From Rhodopseudomonas pseudopalustris (GTDB lineage Bacteria > Pseudomonadota > Alphaproteobacteria > Rhizobiales > Xanthobacteraceae), in assembly GCF_900110435.1 (NCBI RefSeq), contig NZ_FODT01000003.1:124001-188000 (forward strand): a stretch of DNA of 64,000 bases, given 5' to 3'. The notes under the pieces were generated by a model. That model was given only the letters and a program-made list of their open reading frames with translations, ran no database searches and was not told the origin of the DNA. A program made the translations under genes and the position numbers. Shown piece by piece: positions 1-11,596 of the stretch. The stretch's first letter is position 1, and every line of letters begins with the position of its first letter.

Positions 1-304
1 TCGGAAACGGCACCGGCGCCACCTGAGCCGGCTGCGCGCGCCGCGCCGCCCGGCGCAACGCGGTGCGCGCACGGATTTGATCGGGCGTCGGCTGCGCCGC
101 CACAGGGCGCGGCCGCGCCACCGGCGCATCGACCGTCACCGCGGGCAGGCTCGATTGCTGCGCCTCGGCGCCGCCGATCGACGCCACCGCGATCATCCCG
201 GCGACCGCCGAAACCTTGCGGCCGTAGTAACTGTCGAGCTGATCATTGTACGTTCGGATCGACGCTTCTGCGCGCAGCGACCTCGGTGCCTTGGCTCCAC
301 TCAT
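1..304 (-). CDS. TonB-dependent outer-membrane receptor, N-terminal fragment (cut by window edge)
   Basis: The reverse strand is open from an ATG at 304 to the window edge, giving 101 residues. Residues about 28-49 form a hydrophobic export signal (RKVSAVAGMIAVASIGGAEA) preceded by a long hydrophilic N-terminus. After it come SSLPAVTVDAPVARPRP and an Ala/Arg/Gln-rich stretch. I associate this layout with siderophore-type TonB-dependent receptors of Rhodopseudomonas and Bradyrhizobium, where it precedes the plug domain. The plug and barrel lie outside the window, so the ligand cannot be inferred. A TGCA-ended imperfect dyad sits about 20 bases upstream of the start. The family call is inferred from the N-terminus alone. 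Confidence 0.7.
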   Translation of the reverse strand, partial: MSGAKAPRSLRAEASIRTYNDQLDSYYGRKVSAVAGMIAVASIGGAEAQQSSLPAVTVDAPVARPRPVAAQPTPDQIRARTALRRAARRAQPAQVAPVPFP

Positions 305-322
305 TTCGCCCACCACCCCAAC

Positions 323-343
323 TGCATTTGCTAATTATCTGCA
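323..343. promoter_or_regulatory. AT-rich imperfect dyad upstream of the receptor gene (possible iron-regulator operator)
   Basis: TGCA ends enclose an AT-rich core over 21 bases; six of the ten arm positions are symmetric around base 333. It lies 19 bases before the start of the minus-strand receptor gene. Iron-uptake receptors are commonly controlled by Fur-family repressors, so an operator role is reasonable, but the match to any defined box is loose. Confidence 0.25.
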
Positions 344-540
344 GGTTGAACTGGTATCGGTCGCAAAATGGGGGGTCAACGCGCGAGAGGCGCTGTAGAA
401 TTGGAATCGCTCAAGATCAAAACCATTCTAAACAAGCACCTCCGGAGACATCCGGAGGCGATCACAGAAACCGTACGGGGATCATGCGAAAACGAACAAC
501 TACGTTGTGATTGCACGCCGCTGACATGGCGCGCAGCGGC

Positions 541-786
541 CTATTCGACCGAGGGGCTCGGCGGCTTCATCAGCGAGAACAATTCGTCGACGGTTTGCTG
601 CGCGATCACCCGCACACGGTCGTTATCGAGCGAACCATCAATTCTGATTCCACTCACCACCGCGCGAATCTCGTCGCGAAACTCGCTGAGAAAACGCAAC
701 GGATCCGCCTGATCATTGGCGACACGCGCGATCAGGCCGGTAATCAGGATCTGGCAGGCGATCATTCGCCCGTTGAGTTCTTCCAT
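541..786 (-). CDS. small conserved hypothetical protein (81 aa)
   Basis: Starting at the ATG at 786 the product is 81 residues and begins MEELNGRMIACQILITGL. It has no signal peptide or membrane segment. It is mostly helical and acidic, with a DPLRFLSEFRDEIR helix and a VIAQQTVDELF helix near the end. A longer reading upstream (to 858) is Arg/Gly-rich and looks non-coding, so I prefer the internal start. I do not recognise a named family. It stands alone, with 236 bases of gene-free DNA on the receptor side and 248 on the kinase side, in which I see no other gene. Confidence 0.6.
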   Translation of the reverse strand: MEELNGRMIACQILITGLIARVANDQADPLRFLSEFRDEIRAVVSGIRIDGSLDNDRVRVIAQQTVDELFSLMKPPSPSVE

Positions 787-1034
787 GGTCCAATTCCCGT
801 CGGAACCGGCGGCGCGGCGCCGTCGACCGGCTCGACACAATCTGCCGTCAGATGCCACGGCTCTTCCGAAATACGAAATGGATCGTCTCTAAACTCCGCC
901 CGAGTGATCGGCGAAGCGGTCGCTGGAACTTGCGGGCTGGACTGATAAAGCCCCCTCCGGGCTTGATGAAACGCAATGCGCTGGCTGCTCGATTGCGTAA
1001 CGATCCCTCTAAAGAGCGTGGGAGGTAGTCCTTA

Positions 1035-3164
1035 TTGTTCGATCCTGTTCGCGATGATGCTGTCCCGAGCCGCGCTCTGCGTCTTGCTGAGTTGCTTCCG
1101 CGTGCGATCGGCATCGACACCGACTGCATCGCCTTGCTCGATCCCGCAGGCTTCATCCTTGAGGTCAATCCGGCATGGTCGCTCTCCGGCGATGCTGGCG
1201 CCCCTGAGAGTGCCGTCGGCCGCAACTGGACCGAAATCTGGCTGGCCGGCGGACGCGACGCGGCGTTCGATGCGGTCCGGCGCGCTCGAACAGGCTTGTC
1301 GATCAGATTCACGGCGCAGGGGCCGAGCGCAAACGGCGAGCCCCGATGGTTCGATGTCATCGTCGATCCGATCTGCGACGCCGACGGCCGGTTCGCGCAG
1401 ATTCTGACGCGGGCCCGCGACATCACGATCCACAAGAACCGCGAAGCCGAACTGCAACGCCACCTCGACGAAAAGACTGCGGCGCTGTCGGTTCTGGCCC
1501 GGCAGCTCGAAGCCGAATCCTCGGATCGATCGGCGGCGGCGGCGCGGGCCGCTCATACCGACCGGATCCGGTTGTTGGGCCAGTTCGTCATCGGCATCAT
1601 CCACGACTTCAACAATGTCCTGACGGTGCTGAACGGCGCCTCGGCGATGCTGCTGCGGGGCGGCTTGACCCAACAGCAGGCGCGGATCCTGCGGGATATC
1701 AATCAAGCGATTTCCGGCGCCGCACAATTGTCGCGCCGGCTCCTCGAGTTCTCCCGGCTCGACGGCACCGAGCCGGAACAGATCGCGCTGCCCGACTTCT
1801 TGAAGACCACAGCCGCAATGCTGTCCCACCTGATGAAGGCCGACATCGATCTCGTGATCGACGTCGATGATGCCTGCTGGCCTGTCTTGGCTAGTCCCGG
1901 CGCGTTACGCTCGGTGGTCCTGAACCTGACCGCCAATGCCGGCGACGCCATGCCGAACGGCGGCAGCCTGACGATTACAGCCCGCAACTGTTACAGCACT
2001 GAGCGGCCGCCCGCGCTCGCTGTCGGCGACTATGTCCATCTGTCGTTCAGCGACACCGGTTGCGGCATGACCCAGGCCGCGCTGGCGCGTGCAGGCGAAG
2101 CCTTCTACACCACCAAGAGCCAAGGCCGAGGAACCGGGCTCGGCCTCGCCTCTGCGTTTGAACTGGCGGGGCAATGCGGCGGCCGGGTATTGATCTCCAG
2201 TGCACAGGGCGTCGGCACGACCATCAACATCTACCTGCCTCGCGCGGGACTTCACGGTACGACTGCCGCTCCATCCGAGCCGAAGATCGATCGGACACTG
2301 CACGGCAACGCCACGATTCTGGTGATCGCGCCTGACGAGACGATCCGCCGCCATTTGGCGACGATGCTGAGAAATCTCGACTACCGCGTGATCGTCGCCG
2401 AGCGTGACGACGTGGCGCTGGCGCTACTGGCCAGTGGTATGAAGCCGAATCTGGTCCTGTTCGACCTGCAACGCGATCAGCAGGCCGGCGCGCAACTGGC
2501 TGCGCAACTGCGCCAAACAGATTCGGCCCTGCCGATCGTCTTCCTCGCAGATTCCACATCGGCCCACCGGCTGCACGGCGAATTGATCTTCAGAAAGCCG
2601 GTCGTCGAAACTCAAATCGCCAGGGCAATCCTGGAGCTACTCGGGCGGTTGCCGGCTTCGATCGCGTCGGCGGACGCGTTGCGCGCATCCGACAGGCTGC
2701 GCGACCGGATCCGCAATCCGCGAATGCGCGCGGTCTACGATCAATGGCGCGATCTCGCCGCGAGCCTCGGCCGCTTGCCATCGCCGGCCGACGCCGAACC
2801 GCTGACGCACGATCTCAAGGACGACACCTGCCTACTGAAGATCGTGCACGGCCAGCCCTCCCCGGTGTTTCAGTTCGTCTTCGCGGGGGCGGCGCTGGTC
2901 GGACGATTGGGCCGCGAACTCGCGGGCGAGTTGGTCTCGGCGTCAGACCAGAACGTGATCGCCTCGCTCGCAGGTGCTTACCAGCGCGGCTTGAGCGGTC
3001 TGGCGCATTTCGACTACGCGCGCTTCCCCCTCGGGGACGACACCATGGTGCTGTTCGAACGGCTGGTGTTGCCGCTCTCGGACGACGGCGAACGAGTCAG
3101 TCATCTCGCAGGCGTGATCACTTTCGACGAAATCCACAACGACAGCGAGAGGAACGCTCAATGA
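1035..3164 (+). CDS. PAS-containing hybrid sensor histidine kinase with receiver and C-terminal PAS_5-like domain
   Basis: This is a 709-residue cytoplasmic protein without membrane segments. In order it shows: an N-terminal PAS domain (about 20-133); a coiled linker; a dimerisation/phosphoacceptor segment GIIHDFNNVLTVLNG with His190; an HATPase domain with N box (LNLTANAGDAMPNGG, about 297-310), FSDTGCGM and GRGTGLGL; a receiver-like domain (about 426-538) with Asp477 and Lys521; and a C-terminal PAS_5-like domain (about 563-700, WRDLAASLGRLPSPADAEP then GRELAGELV). The start is TTG, chosen because GGGAGG at 1019-1024 sits ten bases before it. The stop overlaps the start of the PYP gene (ATGA at 3161-3164), so the two are almost certainly co-translated. 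Inference: a light or redox signalling unit. The phosphotransfer partner is not in the window. Confidence 0.88.
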   Translation: MFDPVRDDAVPSRALRLAELLPRAIGIDTDCIALLDPAGFILEVNPAWSLSGDAGAPESAVGRNWTEIWLAGGRDAAFDAVRRARTGLSIRFTAQGPSANGEPRWFDVIVDPICDADGRFAQILTRARDITIHKNREAELQRHLDEKTAALSVLARQLEAESSDRSAAAARAAHTDRIRLLGQFVIGIIHDFNNVLTVLNGASAMLLRGGLTQQQARILRDINQAISGAAQLSRRLLEFSRLDGTEPEQIALPDFLKTTAAMLSHLMKADIDLVIDVDDACWPVLASPGALRSVVLNLTANAGDAMPNGGSLTITARNCYSTERPPALAVGDYVHLSFSDTGCGMTQAALARAGEAFYTTKSQGRGTGLGLASAFELAGQCGGRVLISSAQGVGTTINIYLPRAGLHGTTAAPSEPKIDRTLHGNATILVIAPDETIRRHLATMLRNLDYRVIVAERDDVALALLASGMKPNLVLFDLQRDQQAGAQLAAQLRQTDSALPIVFLADSTSAHRLHGELIFRKPVVETQIARAILELLGRLPASIASADALRASDRLRDRIRNPRMRAVYDQWRDLAASLGRLPSPADAEPLTHDLKDDTCLLKIVHGQPSPVFQFVFAGAALVGRLGRELAGELVSASDQNVIASLAGAYQRGLSGLAHFDYARFPLGDDTMVLFERLVLPLSDDGERVSHLAGVITFDEIHNDSERNAQ

Positions 3165-3541
3165 ATACGGTCGATTTTCACGATTCCGACCTCGCTCGGA
3201 CCATCGAGCAACTCGCGCCCGAGCAGATCGACGCCTTGCCTTTCGGCGTGATCAAGCTCGATGGCAACGGCATCGTCACCGTGTTCAACCGAACCGAAGC
3301 CATCGAATCCGGCTACAAGTCGCGACCTGCGTTGGGGTTGGACTTCTTCCTTCAGGTCGCCCCCTGCATGGGGCAGCCCGAATTTCGGGGACGCATCGAG
3401 CAGGCGCGACAGCTCGGACGGGTCGATATCGAGCTTGGCTGGGTTGGTGACTTCAGCGACATCAACCGGTCGCTTCAAGTCCGCATCCAATCGGCGAGCG
3501 ATGGCGGCCTGTGGATATTCAATCTTCGCGACCACGCATAG
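3161..3541 (+). CDS. pyp: photoactive yellow protein (PYP) family photoreceptor
   Basis: The 126-residue product lines up without gaps over residues 1-70 with the Halorhodospira halophila PYP as I remember it. Shared features include PFGVIKLDGNG (27-37), Asn43, Glu46, Phe62-Phe63 and VAPC with Cys69, the cysteine that carries the p-coumaroyl thioester chromophore. Three pocket positions differ: Tyr42 is Phe, Thr50 is Ser and Arg52 is Tyr. In the H. halophila protein Tyr42 and Glu46 hydrogen-bond the chromophore phenolate. A GAGAGGAA ribosome-binding site sits upstream inside the kinase gene, and the start overlaps the kinase stop. Genes for chromophore supply (tyrosine ammonia lyase, p-coumaryl ligase) are not in the window. 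Blue-light sensing coupled to the kinase is inference. Confidence 0.93.
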   Translation: MNTVDFHDSDLARTIEQLAPEQIDALPFGVIKLDGNGIVTVFNRTEAIESGYKSRPALGLDFFLQVAPCMGQPEFRGRIEQARQLGRVDIELGWVGDFSDINRSLQVRIQSASDGGLWIFNLRDHA

Positions 3542-3803
3542 AGGTCCTCACCCTGACCTTCTGCGCTGAGCAATTCGTGCCGCCGCCGGCGGAGAAACGA
3601 CAGCGCGGCGGCGGGTCAGTGTCAAACAGACGGCGAATGCGGCGCGGCGGCAAAGCACTCTCGACGCCGGTTTTCTTCGTCCGGAGCCCTTGCAGGGACG
3701 TGCCGAGCCCGTTAGAAGTCGCCCCACATTCGAGGCGCAGCGCAATTCGATTCAGATCGCGCCCGGCGCCAGTCTAAATGCCTGAACTCGTTCGGCATTT
3801 TGG

Positions 3804-3877
3804 TGGGGAATGGTGTAACGGTAGCACAACAGACTCTGACTCTGTTTGTCTAGGTTCGAATCCTAGTTCCCCAGCCA
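3804..3877 (+). tRNA. tRNA-Gln (anticodon CTG)
   Basis: A complete cloverleaf can be drawn. The acceptor stem is TGGGGAA with TTCCCCA, the anticodon stem is ACAGA/TCTGT with loop CTCTGAC (anticodon CTG), and the T arm is CTAGG/CCTAG around TTCGAAT. Discriminator G and an encoded CCA follow. The 262 bases between the PYP gene and this tRNA hold no convincing gene. Confidence 0.97.
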
Positions 3878-4049
3878 ATTCGGCTATAAGATAATAAACA
3901 CAATAATTTAGCTCTAGCGCAGCGACTTGGATCGTGCGCTGGCAACGGCTTGCCCCTGCCGTCGGGAGTTGCGGAAGAACGCGCGCGCACGGAATCAAGA
4001 CTTCCAAACGGGCCGCGCGATTCCAAGGCGCACGGTCAGTAAGGCTTGT

Positions 4050-4229
4050 TCAGACCTTCGGACGCTGGGGCGGATATCTGTCGGGCCGCATCGTGTGACG
4101 TTTCATCATGATGTCGATCTGTGCGCCGCACCTCGGGCAGACCCATGCCAGATTCTCGTATCCGGGCAGCAAGGGACCTTGAAACAGCTGCTTCGCTGCT
4201 TGACACAAGTTGCAGCCTTCATCGGGCAT
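4050..4229 (-). CDS. small zinc-ribbon-like protein (59 aa)
   Basis: The ATG at 4229 follows a strong GGGGAGG ribosome-binding site by six bases, which selects this start over one five codons upstream. The 59-residue product has two CxxC pairs, CNLC near the N-terminus and CPRC about 22 residues later, the spacing of a compact zinc ribbon. Between them is the segment GPLLPGYENLAWV, and the C-terminus is basic. It has no signal peptide. I do not recognise a named family. It is a single gene between the tRNA and the opgC-like gene. The ribosome-binding site and cysteine spacing make it likely to be real. Confidence 0.6.
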   Translation of the reverse strand: MPDEGCNLCQAAKQLFQGPLLPGYENLAWVCPRCGAQIDIMMKRHTMRPDRYPPQRPKV

Positions 4230-4441
4230 CGGCGACCTCCCCAATCGTATCCGCTTAATGCAGTTTGGATGCCAGATCGATTGGGGTCTTTCCTGACGAA
4301 ATCGCCCACGCCAGCATTTTCCGGGCAGGTCAGGCCCGTCGGTGAGTTCAACACTGAATTTTCCGGCCCTGCCGGCGCGGCGCCGATACGGCCTGCTTGA
4401 AGATCGAAGTATCCGTCATCGGCGCATCACGGTTCACCCAA

Positions 4442-5569
4442 CTACACGGCGAGCGACCTGCTCTTCACCCAAGTCCGGAAATAGGCAACCGCGACCATCC
4501 CGGCAATGCCGACGACGCTCACGAAGATCTGAGCCGCGAAAGAGTCGTTGATCAGGTGGAGCGCGAAATAGGCGATGGCTGCCAAGAAGGTTCCCACGCA
4601 GAACACTTCCAGCGAGTGCTGGCCGCTGACGATCAACGGCCGCCACACCGGCCAGTTGAGCGATGGAGCATCCCTCGGAATAAGACGCGCCACGATGATC
4701 GCCAATGCCAGAAAGTGAACGATGCGATACGGCGCGAGGTTTGTCTTGTCGTTCAGGGAGAACGCAAGCCGAAACGTCTCGGGCAACAACCAGTCGTTCC
4801 CGGTGCGTAGTGCGACAGTCACGATCGCAGACACAGCCACGATCGCGACGGCCAGCGCCATGATGATCCTCGACCGCAAGATCTTCTGCAACGCGTCGCG
4901 ATCGACGATCGCCGTCCACGCCCCGATCACGAACAGAAATTGCCAGGCGAACGGGTTGAAGTACCAGGAACCGGACGGATAGTCGGTGAGATTCCAGCCT
5001 AACCACCGCGCGACAATGTAGAGGATGAACGAACCGGCCAATGCGACGTTGGGCGACTTCGTGAGCAGCCAGAGCACCGGCGGAAACGGCGCCATCAGCG
5101 CGATGTAGAGCGGCAGAACATCCAGATTGAGCGGCCGATATTCGAGCAGAAGACCGTGCTTCAGAAATTCGACCGGATCGGCGATCAGCCTGCGGATGTT
5201 GTATTGGTCGAGAAGATGGGCATGCCCATCGACCTGCCCCACATAGCCGACGGCAACCACGTAGAAGACGAAAAGCAGCACATAGGCGACATAGATCTGC
5301 CAGACCCGGCCGAGAATTCCGATTGCCGCCGCGAGCAATCCTTTGGCGCGCATCATCCGCGCATACACGAATGCGACCGTGAATCCGGAGACGTAGACGA
5401 ACAATTCAGCAGCGTCGCTGAATCCGTAGTTTCGCATCGTCAGCCATGCGACGGCGTTGTTGGGGATGTGATCCAGAAAGATCGCCCAGTTCGCCATGCC
5501 GCGGAAGAGATCGAGACGCAGATCGCGCTTGGTAGCGGTAGATTTCGTTGCTTCGCTCATGGTGTCCAT
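4442..5569 (-). CDS. opgC: OpgC-family membrane acyltransferase
   Basis: The 375-residue product is an integral membrane protein with about ten hydrophobic helices. It opens with RDLRLDLFRGMANWAIFLDH, typical of the OpgC branch of acyltransferase-like membrane proteins, followed by a DAAELFVYVSGF segment. OpgC proteins add succinyl groups to osmoregulated periplasmic glucans. No glucan backbone genes (opgG, opgH) are nearby, so the substrate here is inferred from the family only. A second ATG nine bases downstream (MSEATKS) is an equally possible start; neither has a clear ribosome-binding site. Confidence 0.85.
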   Translation of the reverse strand: MDTMSEATKSTATKRDLRLDLFRGMANWAIFLDHIPNNAVAWLTMRNYGFSDAAELFVYVSGFTVAFVYARMMRAKGLLAAAIGILGRVWQIYVAYVLLFVFYVVAVGYVGQVDGHAHLLDQYNIRRLIADPVEFLKHGLLLEYRPLNLDVLPLYIALMAPFPPVLWLLTKSPNVALAGSFILYIVARWLGWNLTDYPSGSWYFNPFAWQFLFVIGAWTAIVDRDALQKILRSRIIMALAVAIVAVSAIVTVALRTGNDWLLPETFRLAFSLNDKTNLAPYRIVHFLALAIIVARLIPRDAPSLNWPVWRPLIVSGQHSLEVFCVGTFLAAIAYFALHLINDSFAAQIFVSVVGIAGMVAVAYFRTWVKSRSLAV

Positions 5570-5620
5570 TCGGGAGCGCCGCAGCTGCGGCGCTCCTCCG
5601 AGAGTACGTTCGTGTCAGGC

Positions 5621-5988
5621 TCAGTTCTTGAACTTGGCCTGGCCAGACTGTCCTGCAGCGCTCTTCAGCGTGACGCTGACGGCCGATCCGGGAGCAACGT
5701 CGGTCTTCGCATCGGCCTTGAGTGCGTTGCCCTCTGCGACGAGCGGCAGCGTCTCACGGTCGCTCCCCGAGATCAGCAGCGCCGATCCGGAGAACCCAGC
5801 CGCCGACACCGGCTTGTTGGCCTCATCGAAGACGTTGAAGGTGATCGTCTTACCCTTGGCGACCATCTCGAGGTGCACGCCGGCGACGTCCTCGAGCCGG
5901 CCGCCGTTCGGGCCCTTCTGGTGCACGTGCTGCGCGAGAGCCGGGCCAGCGAACAACAGAGCGGAGGCGACGAGCAGTATCTTCTTCA

Positions 5989-5989
<1 letters not shown>
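5621..5989 (-). CDS. exported small protein, last gene of the metal-efflux operon
   Basis: The 122-residue product has a clean signal peptide (MKKILLVASALLFAGPALAQ) and then HVHQKGPNGGRLEDVAGVHL, which has several histidines and resembles the short N-terminal domain found in some CzcB/CusB-type periplasmic adaptors. The rest is a compact beta-rich domain. Its ATG overlaps the czcA stop by one base (TGATG at 5991-5987), so translation is coupled. Inference: a periplasmic metal-binding or accessory protein for the pump. The larger frame running upstream through czcA is a shadow and was discarded. Confidence 0.8.
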
Positions 5990-9222
<3,233 letters not shown>

Positions 9223-9279
9223 TCAGAGAATTCCGCCGCCAAATATTGAGGCCGCTCGACGTCACGCATTGGACTGCGA

Positions 9280-10275
9280 TCAGTGATCATGGGACGCCGC
9301 TCCCTTCGCCATCTCCGCCTTGACGACGAAGCTGTTGGTGGCGGCGTATTTGTCGCCGGTCATCAATCCGAACAGCACCTCCACGTTCTCCGAATCCCGC
9401 CCGCCGATTTCGATCTCCCGGGCCTCGAATTTCGCTCCGTTCCGAACGAAGACGACGTTGCGGTTCTCCAGCGACTGGATCGCCGAGGCCTTGACCGCGA
9501 TCGGCACCTGCTTGGCGGACAAGATCAAACGTGCCGATACGAACAGGCCGGCGCGCAGCCGCCCGGCGTCGTTCGCGACCACCGCACGAACCAGCGCGCT
9601 CTGCGTGTCGCTGCTGCCGACCGGAGACATGTAGGAGAGTTGCGCTTCGATCGGCTTGCCGCCGTCACCAACGTCGATGATGACGGTGTCACCGAGACGC
9701 ACGCGGGGCAGATCGCGCTTGTACACCGACAGATCCACCCAGACGGTCGAGATGTCGGCCACGATAAAGGCGGGCTTCTGCTCCGAGGCGTACTCGCCGA
9801 GCGAGATCTGGCGATCGATCACCGTGCCGGAGATCGGCGCGCGCATCTCATAGGTCGTGAGGCTCTGGTTGCTCTCGATCCTTGCGAGAAGCTCACCCTT
9901 CTCGACGGCGTCTCCGAGACGCTTCCTGATCTCCCGGACGACACCCGGAAATCTCGGAGTGACCTGGACCAGGGTTTCCTGATTGGGCGTCAGGATGCCG
10001 TTGAGCACGATCGTATCGTGCAGCGTCGCCCCGGCAGCGGTCAGGATCTCGATGCCCGCTGCGCCGACCTTGGCATCGGTCATCTCCACGACATCCTCTC
10101 CGGCGTGCCCTTCGTCCTCGTGTCCCTTCCCGCTATGCCCCTTCTCCGCATGGCCGGATTTTCCAGCCGTGTCGGCAACAGGCGCTGCAGATTTGTCGGG
10201 CGCATAGGCAAAGACACCGGCGCCGATCGCAAGGACGCCGAGCGCGGCCACGACCATTGTGATCGACTTGTTCAT
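9280..10275 (-). CDS. czcB: periplasmic adaptor (membrane fusion protein) of the metal efflux pump
   Basis: The 331-residue product has an N-terminal membrane anchor or signal (MVVAALGVLAIGAGVFAYAP). A His-rich segment follows at about residues 40-60 (SGHAEKGHSGKGHEDEGHAG), then barrel-sandwich and beta-barrel domains typical of CzcB/CusB adaptors (MRAPISGTVIDRQISLGEYA). The C-terminus ends in SHDH. The His cluster suggests metal capture in the periplasm. The ATG overlaps the stop of the outer-membrane factor gene by four bases. Together with czcA and czcC it forms the trans-envelope pump. Confidence 0.92.
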   Translation of the reverse strand: MNKSITMVVAALGVLAIGAGVFAYAPDKSAAPVADTAGKSGHAEKGHSGKGHEDEGHAGEDVVEMTDAKVGAAGIEILTAAGATLHDTIVLNGILTPNQETLVQVTPRFPGVVREIRKRLGDAVEKGELLARIESNQSLTTYEMRAPISGTVIDRQISLGEYASEQKPAFIVADISTVWVDLSVYKRDLPRVRLGDTVIIDVGDGGKPIEAQLSYMSPVGSSDTQSALVRAVVANDAGRLRAGLFVSARLILSAKQVPIAVKASAIQSLENRNVVFVRNGAKFEAREIEIGGRDSENVEVLFGLMTGDKYAATNSFVVKAEMAKGAASHDH

Positions 10276-11543
10276 CGCGCGCTCCCCCGAGCCAATGCAA
10301 ATGGGTTGCCGACCAGCCCCTCGATGGTGGCGACGGCGACATGGAAATTCTGCTGGGCTTCTTGTTCACGCAGGCGGGCCTGGGCGACGCTGGCCTGCGC
10401 GTCCAGAACCTCGAGAAGCGAATAGCGGCCCTGCCCGTACCCTTCGAAGATCGCGGCAGAAGCGTCCCGCGCTTTTGGAATGCCGGTCTCGCGCAGGATC
10501 GCAAGTTCGCGCAGCGACCCCTGCAGCGTGTCGTAAGCGCGTCCCGCCAAGACGATCAGGGTATTCCGGTTGGCCTTCCGCTCGGCCGCGGTTTTGGCAA
10601 GGCTCTCCTGCGCCGACAGGATGTTGCCCTGGTTCTGATCGAACAGCGGGATCGGCACCGAGACGGCGAGACGCACGGCATTGTCGCCGGTCTCGTTGTA
10701 TCGGCGCCAGCCGACCGAGAGGTTCACGTCCGGATAGGGCTTCAGACGCGCGAGTATCAGCTGCGCGTTACGTTGCGCGTAGATCGCCTGCCATCGAACC
10801 AGTTGCGGATTCGCATCGATCGCCGTTACCACGGCCTGGAAAGACGGTGGGCGACCGATCGAGTCCAGCCGCCCGGACACCGCGCTGAACTTCGGAGCGG
10901 TGTCTCCGATCAGGATCGCGAGTTCGCGACGCGCCGTCGCAAGCGATGCTTTGGTACGCTCGCGATCGGCCTTGACCAGAGCCGAGGCCACTTCGGCCCG
11001 CCCGGTTTCCGCGATCGACGAGGCGCCTGCATCGACGCGCCGCTGCAGCAGCGGCGTCAGCTTGTCGATGGCGTCGACCTGTTCGTCGAGGATCTCGATC
11101 CTGCGCTGCAGTCCGAGCACGTTGAGGAACGCGATCGCCGCCTCGGACAGCACTTCGAGCCGCACCGCCTGGCGCTCGATCGCCGCCGTATCGAGACCGG
11201 CCTGCCCGGCCGCGATGCGTGCGTCTCGCTTGCCCCAGAGCTCGAACATCTGACTGATCTGCAGCGCCGACTCCGCCGATCGCGTTCCCCGGTAGGCTCC
11301 GGAGCCAAAGGAGTCATCCAGATCGTAGGATATCTCCGGGTTGATCAACGCTCCGGACTGGATGCGCTGCCCCCGCGCGATGCCGACGTCGCGCTCGGCA
11401 GCCGTCAGCCGTGGGCTTGTCGCGAGCGCGCGCTGAAGCGCTGCCCCCATGGTGAGGGTTTGCGAATGCGCGACACCTGTCAGCGAAGAGCCGACAAGCA
11501 ACGCAGCCGCACACGCGAGGCGCGTGGCGTATCTGAACAACAT
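10272..11543 (-). CDS. czcC: outer-membrane efflux factor (TolC/CzcC family)
   Basis: The 423-residue product starts with a signal peptide (about 1-27, cleavage near GVAHSQ). It then shows the duplicated long-helix arrangement of outer-membrane efflux proteins, with ALATSPRLTAAERDVGIARG in the first half and AIDANPQLVRWQAIYAQRNA in the second. It is the first pump gene of the operon, followed by an ATGA overlap with czcB, and provides the exit duct. Its family usually runs 400-450 residues, so it is complete. Confidence 0.92.
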   Translation of the reverse strand: MLFRYATRLACAAALLVGSSLTGVAHSQTLTMGAALQRALATSPRLTAAERDVGIARGQRIQSGALINPEISYDLDDSFGSGAYRGTRSAESALQISQMFELWGKRDARIAAGQAGLDTAAIERQAVRLEVLSEAAIAFLNVLGLQRRIEILDEQVDAIDKLTPLLQRRVDAGASSIAETGRAEVASALVKADRERTKASLATARRELAILIGDTAPKFSAVSGRLDSIGRPPSFQAVVTAIDANPQLVRWQAIYAQRNAQLILARLKPYPDVNLSVGWRRYNETGDNAVRLAVSVPIPLFDQNQGNILSAQESLAKTAAERKANRNTLIVLAGRAYDTLQGSLRELAILRETGIPKARDASAAIFEGYGQGRYSLLEVLDAQASVAQARLREQEAQQNFHVAVATIEGLVGNPFALARGSAR

Positions 11544-11596
11544 GCTGAAACCTGACGAACGACGGACTCAGGGCGCGATGCGCCCGGCGATAACGT

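Noticed and set aside
945-968. Hairpin AAGCCC/GGGCTT before the kinase gene as a terminator
   Set aside because: Short six-bp stem with no T run; no gene ends there on the plus strand.
3548-3745. A 65-codon minus-strand frame between the PYP gene and the tRNA
   Set aside because: Arg/Ala/Cys-rich, no ribosome-binding site or family features noticed.
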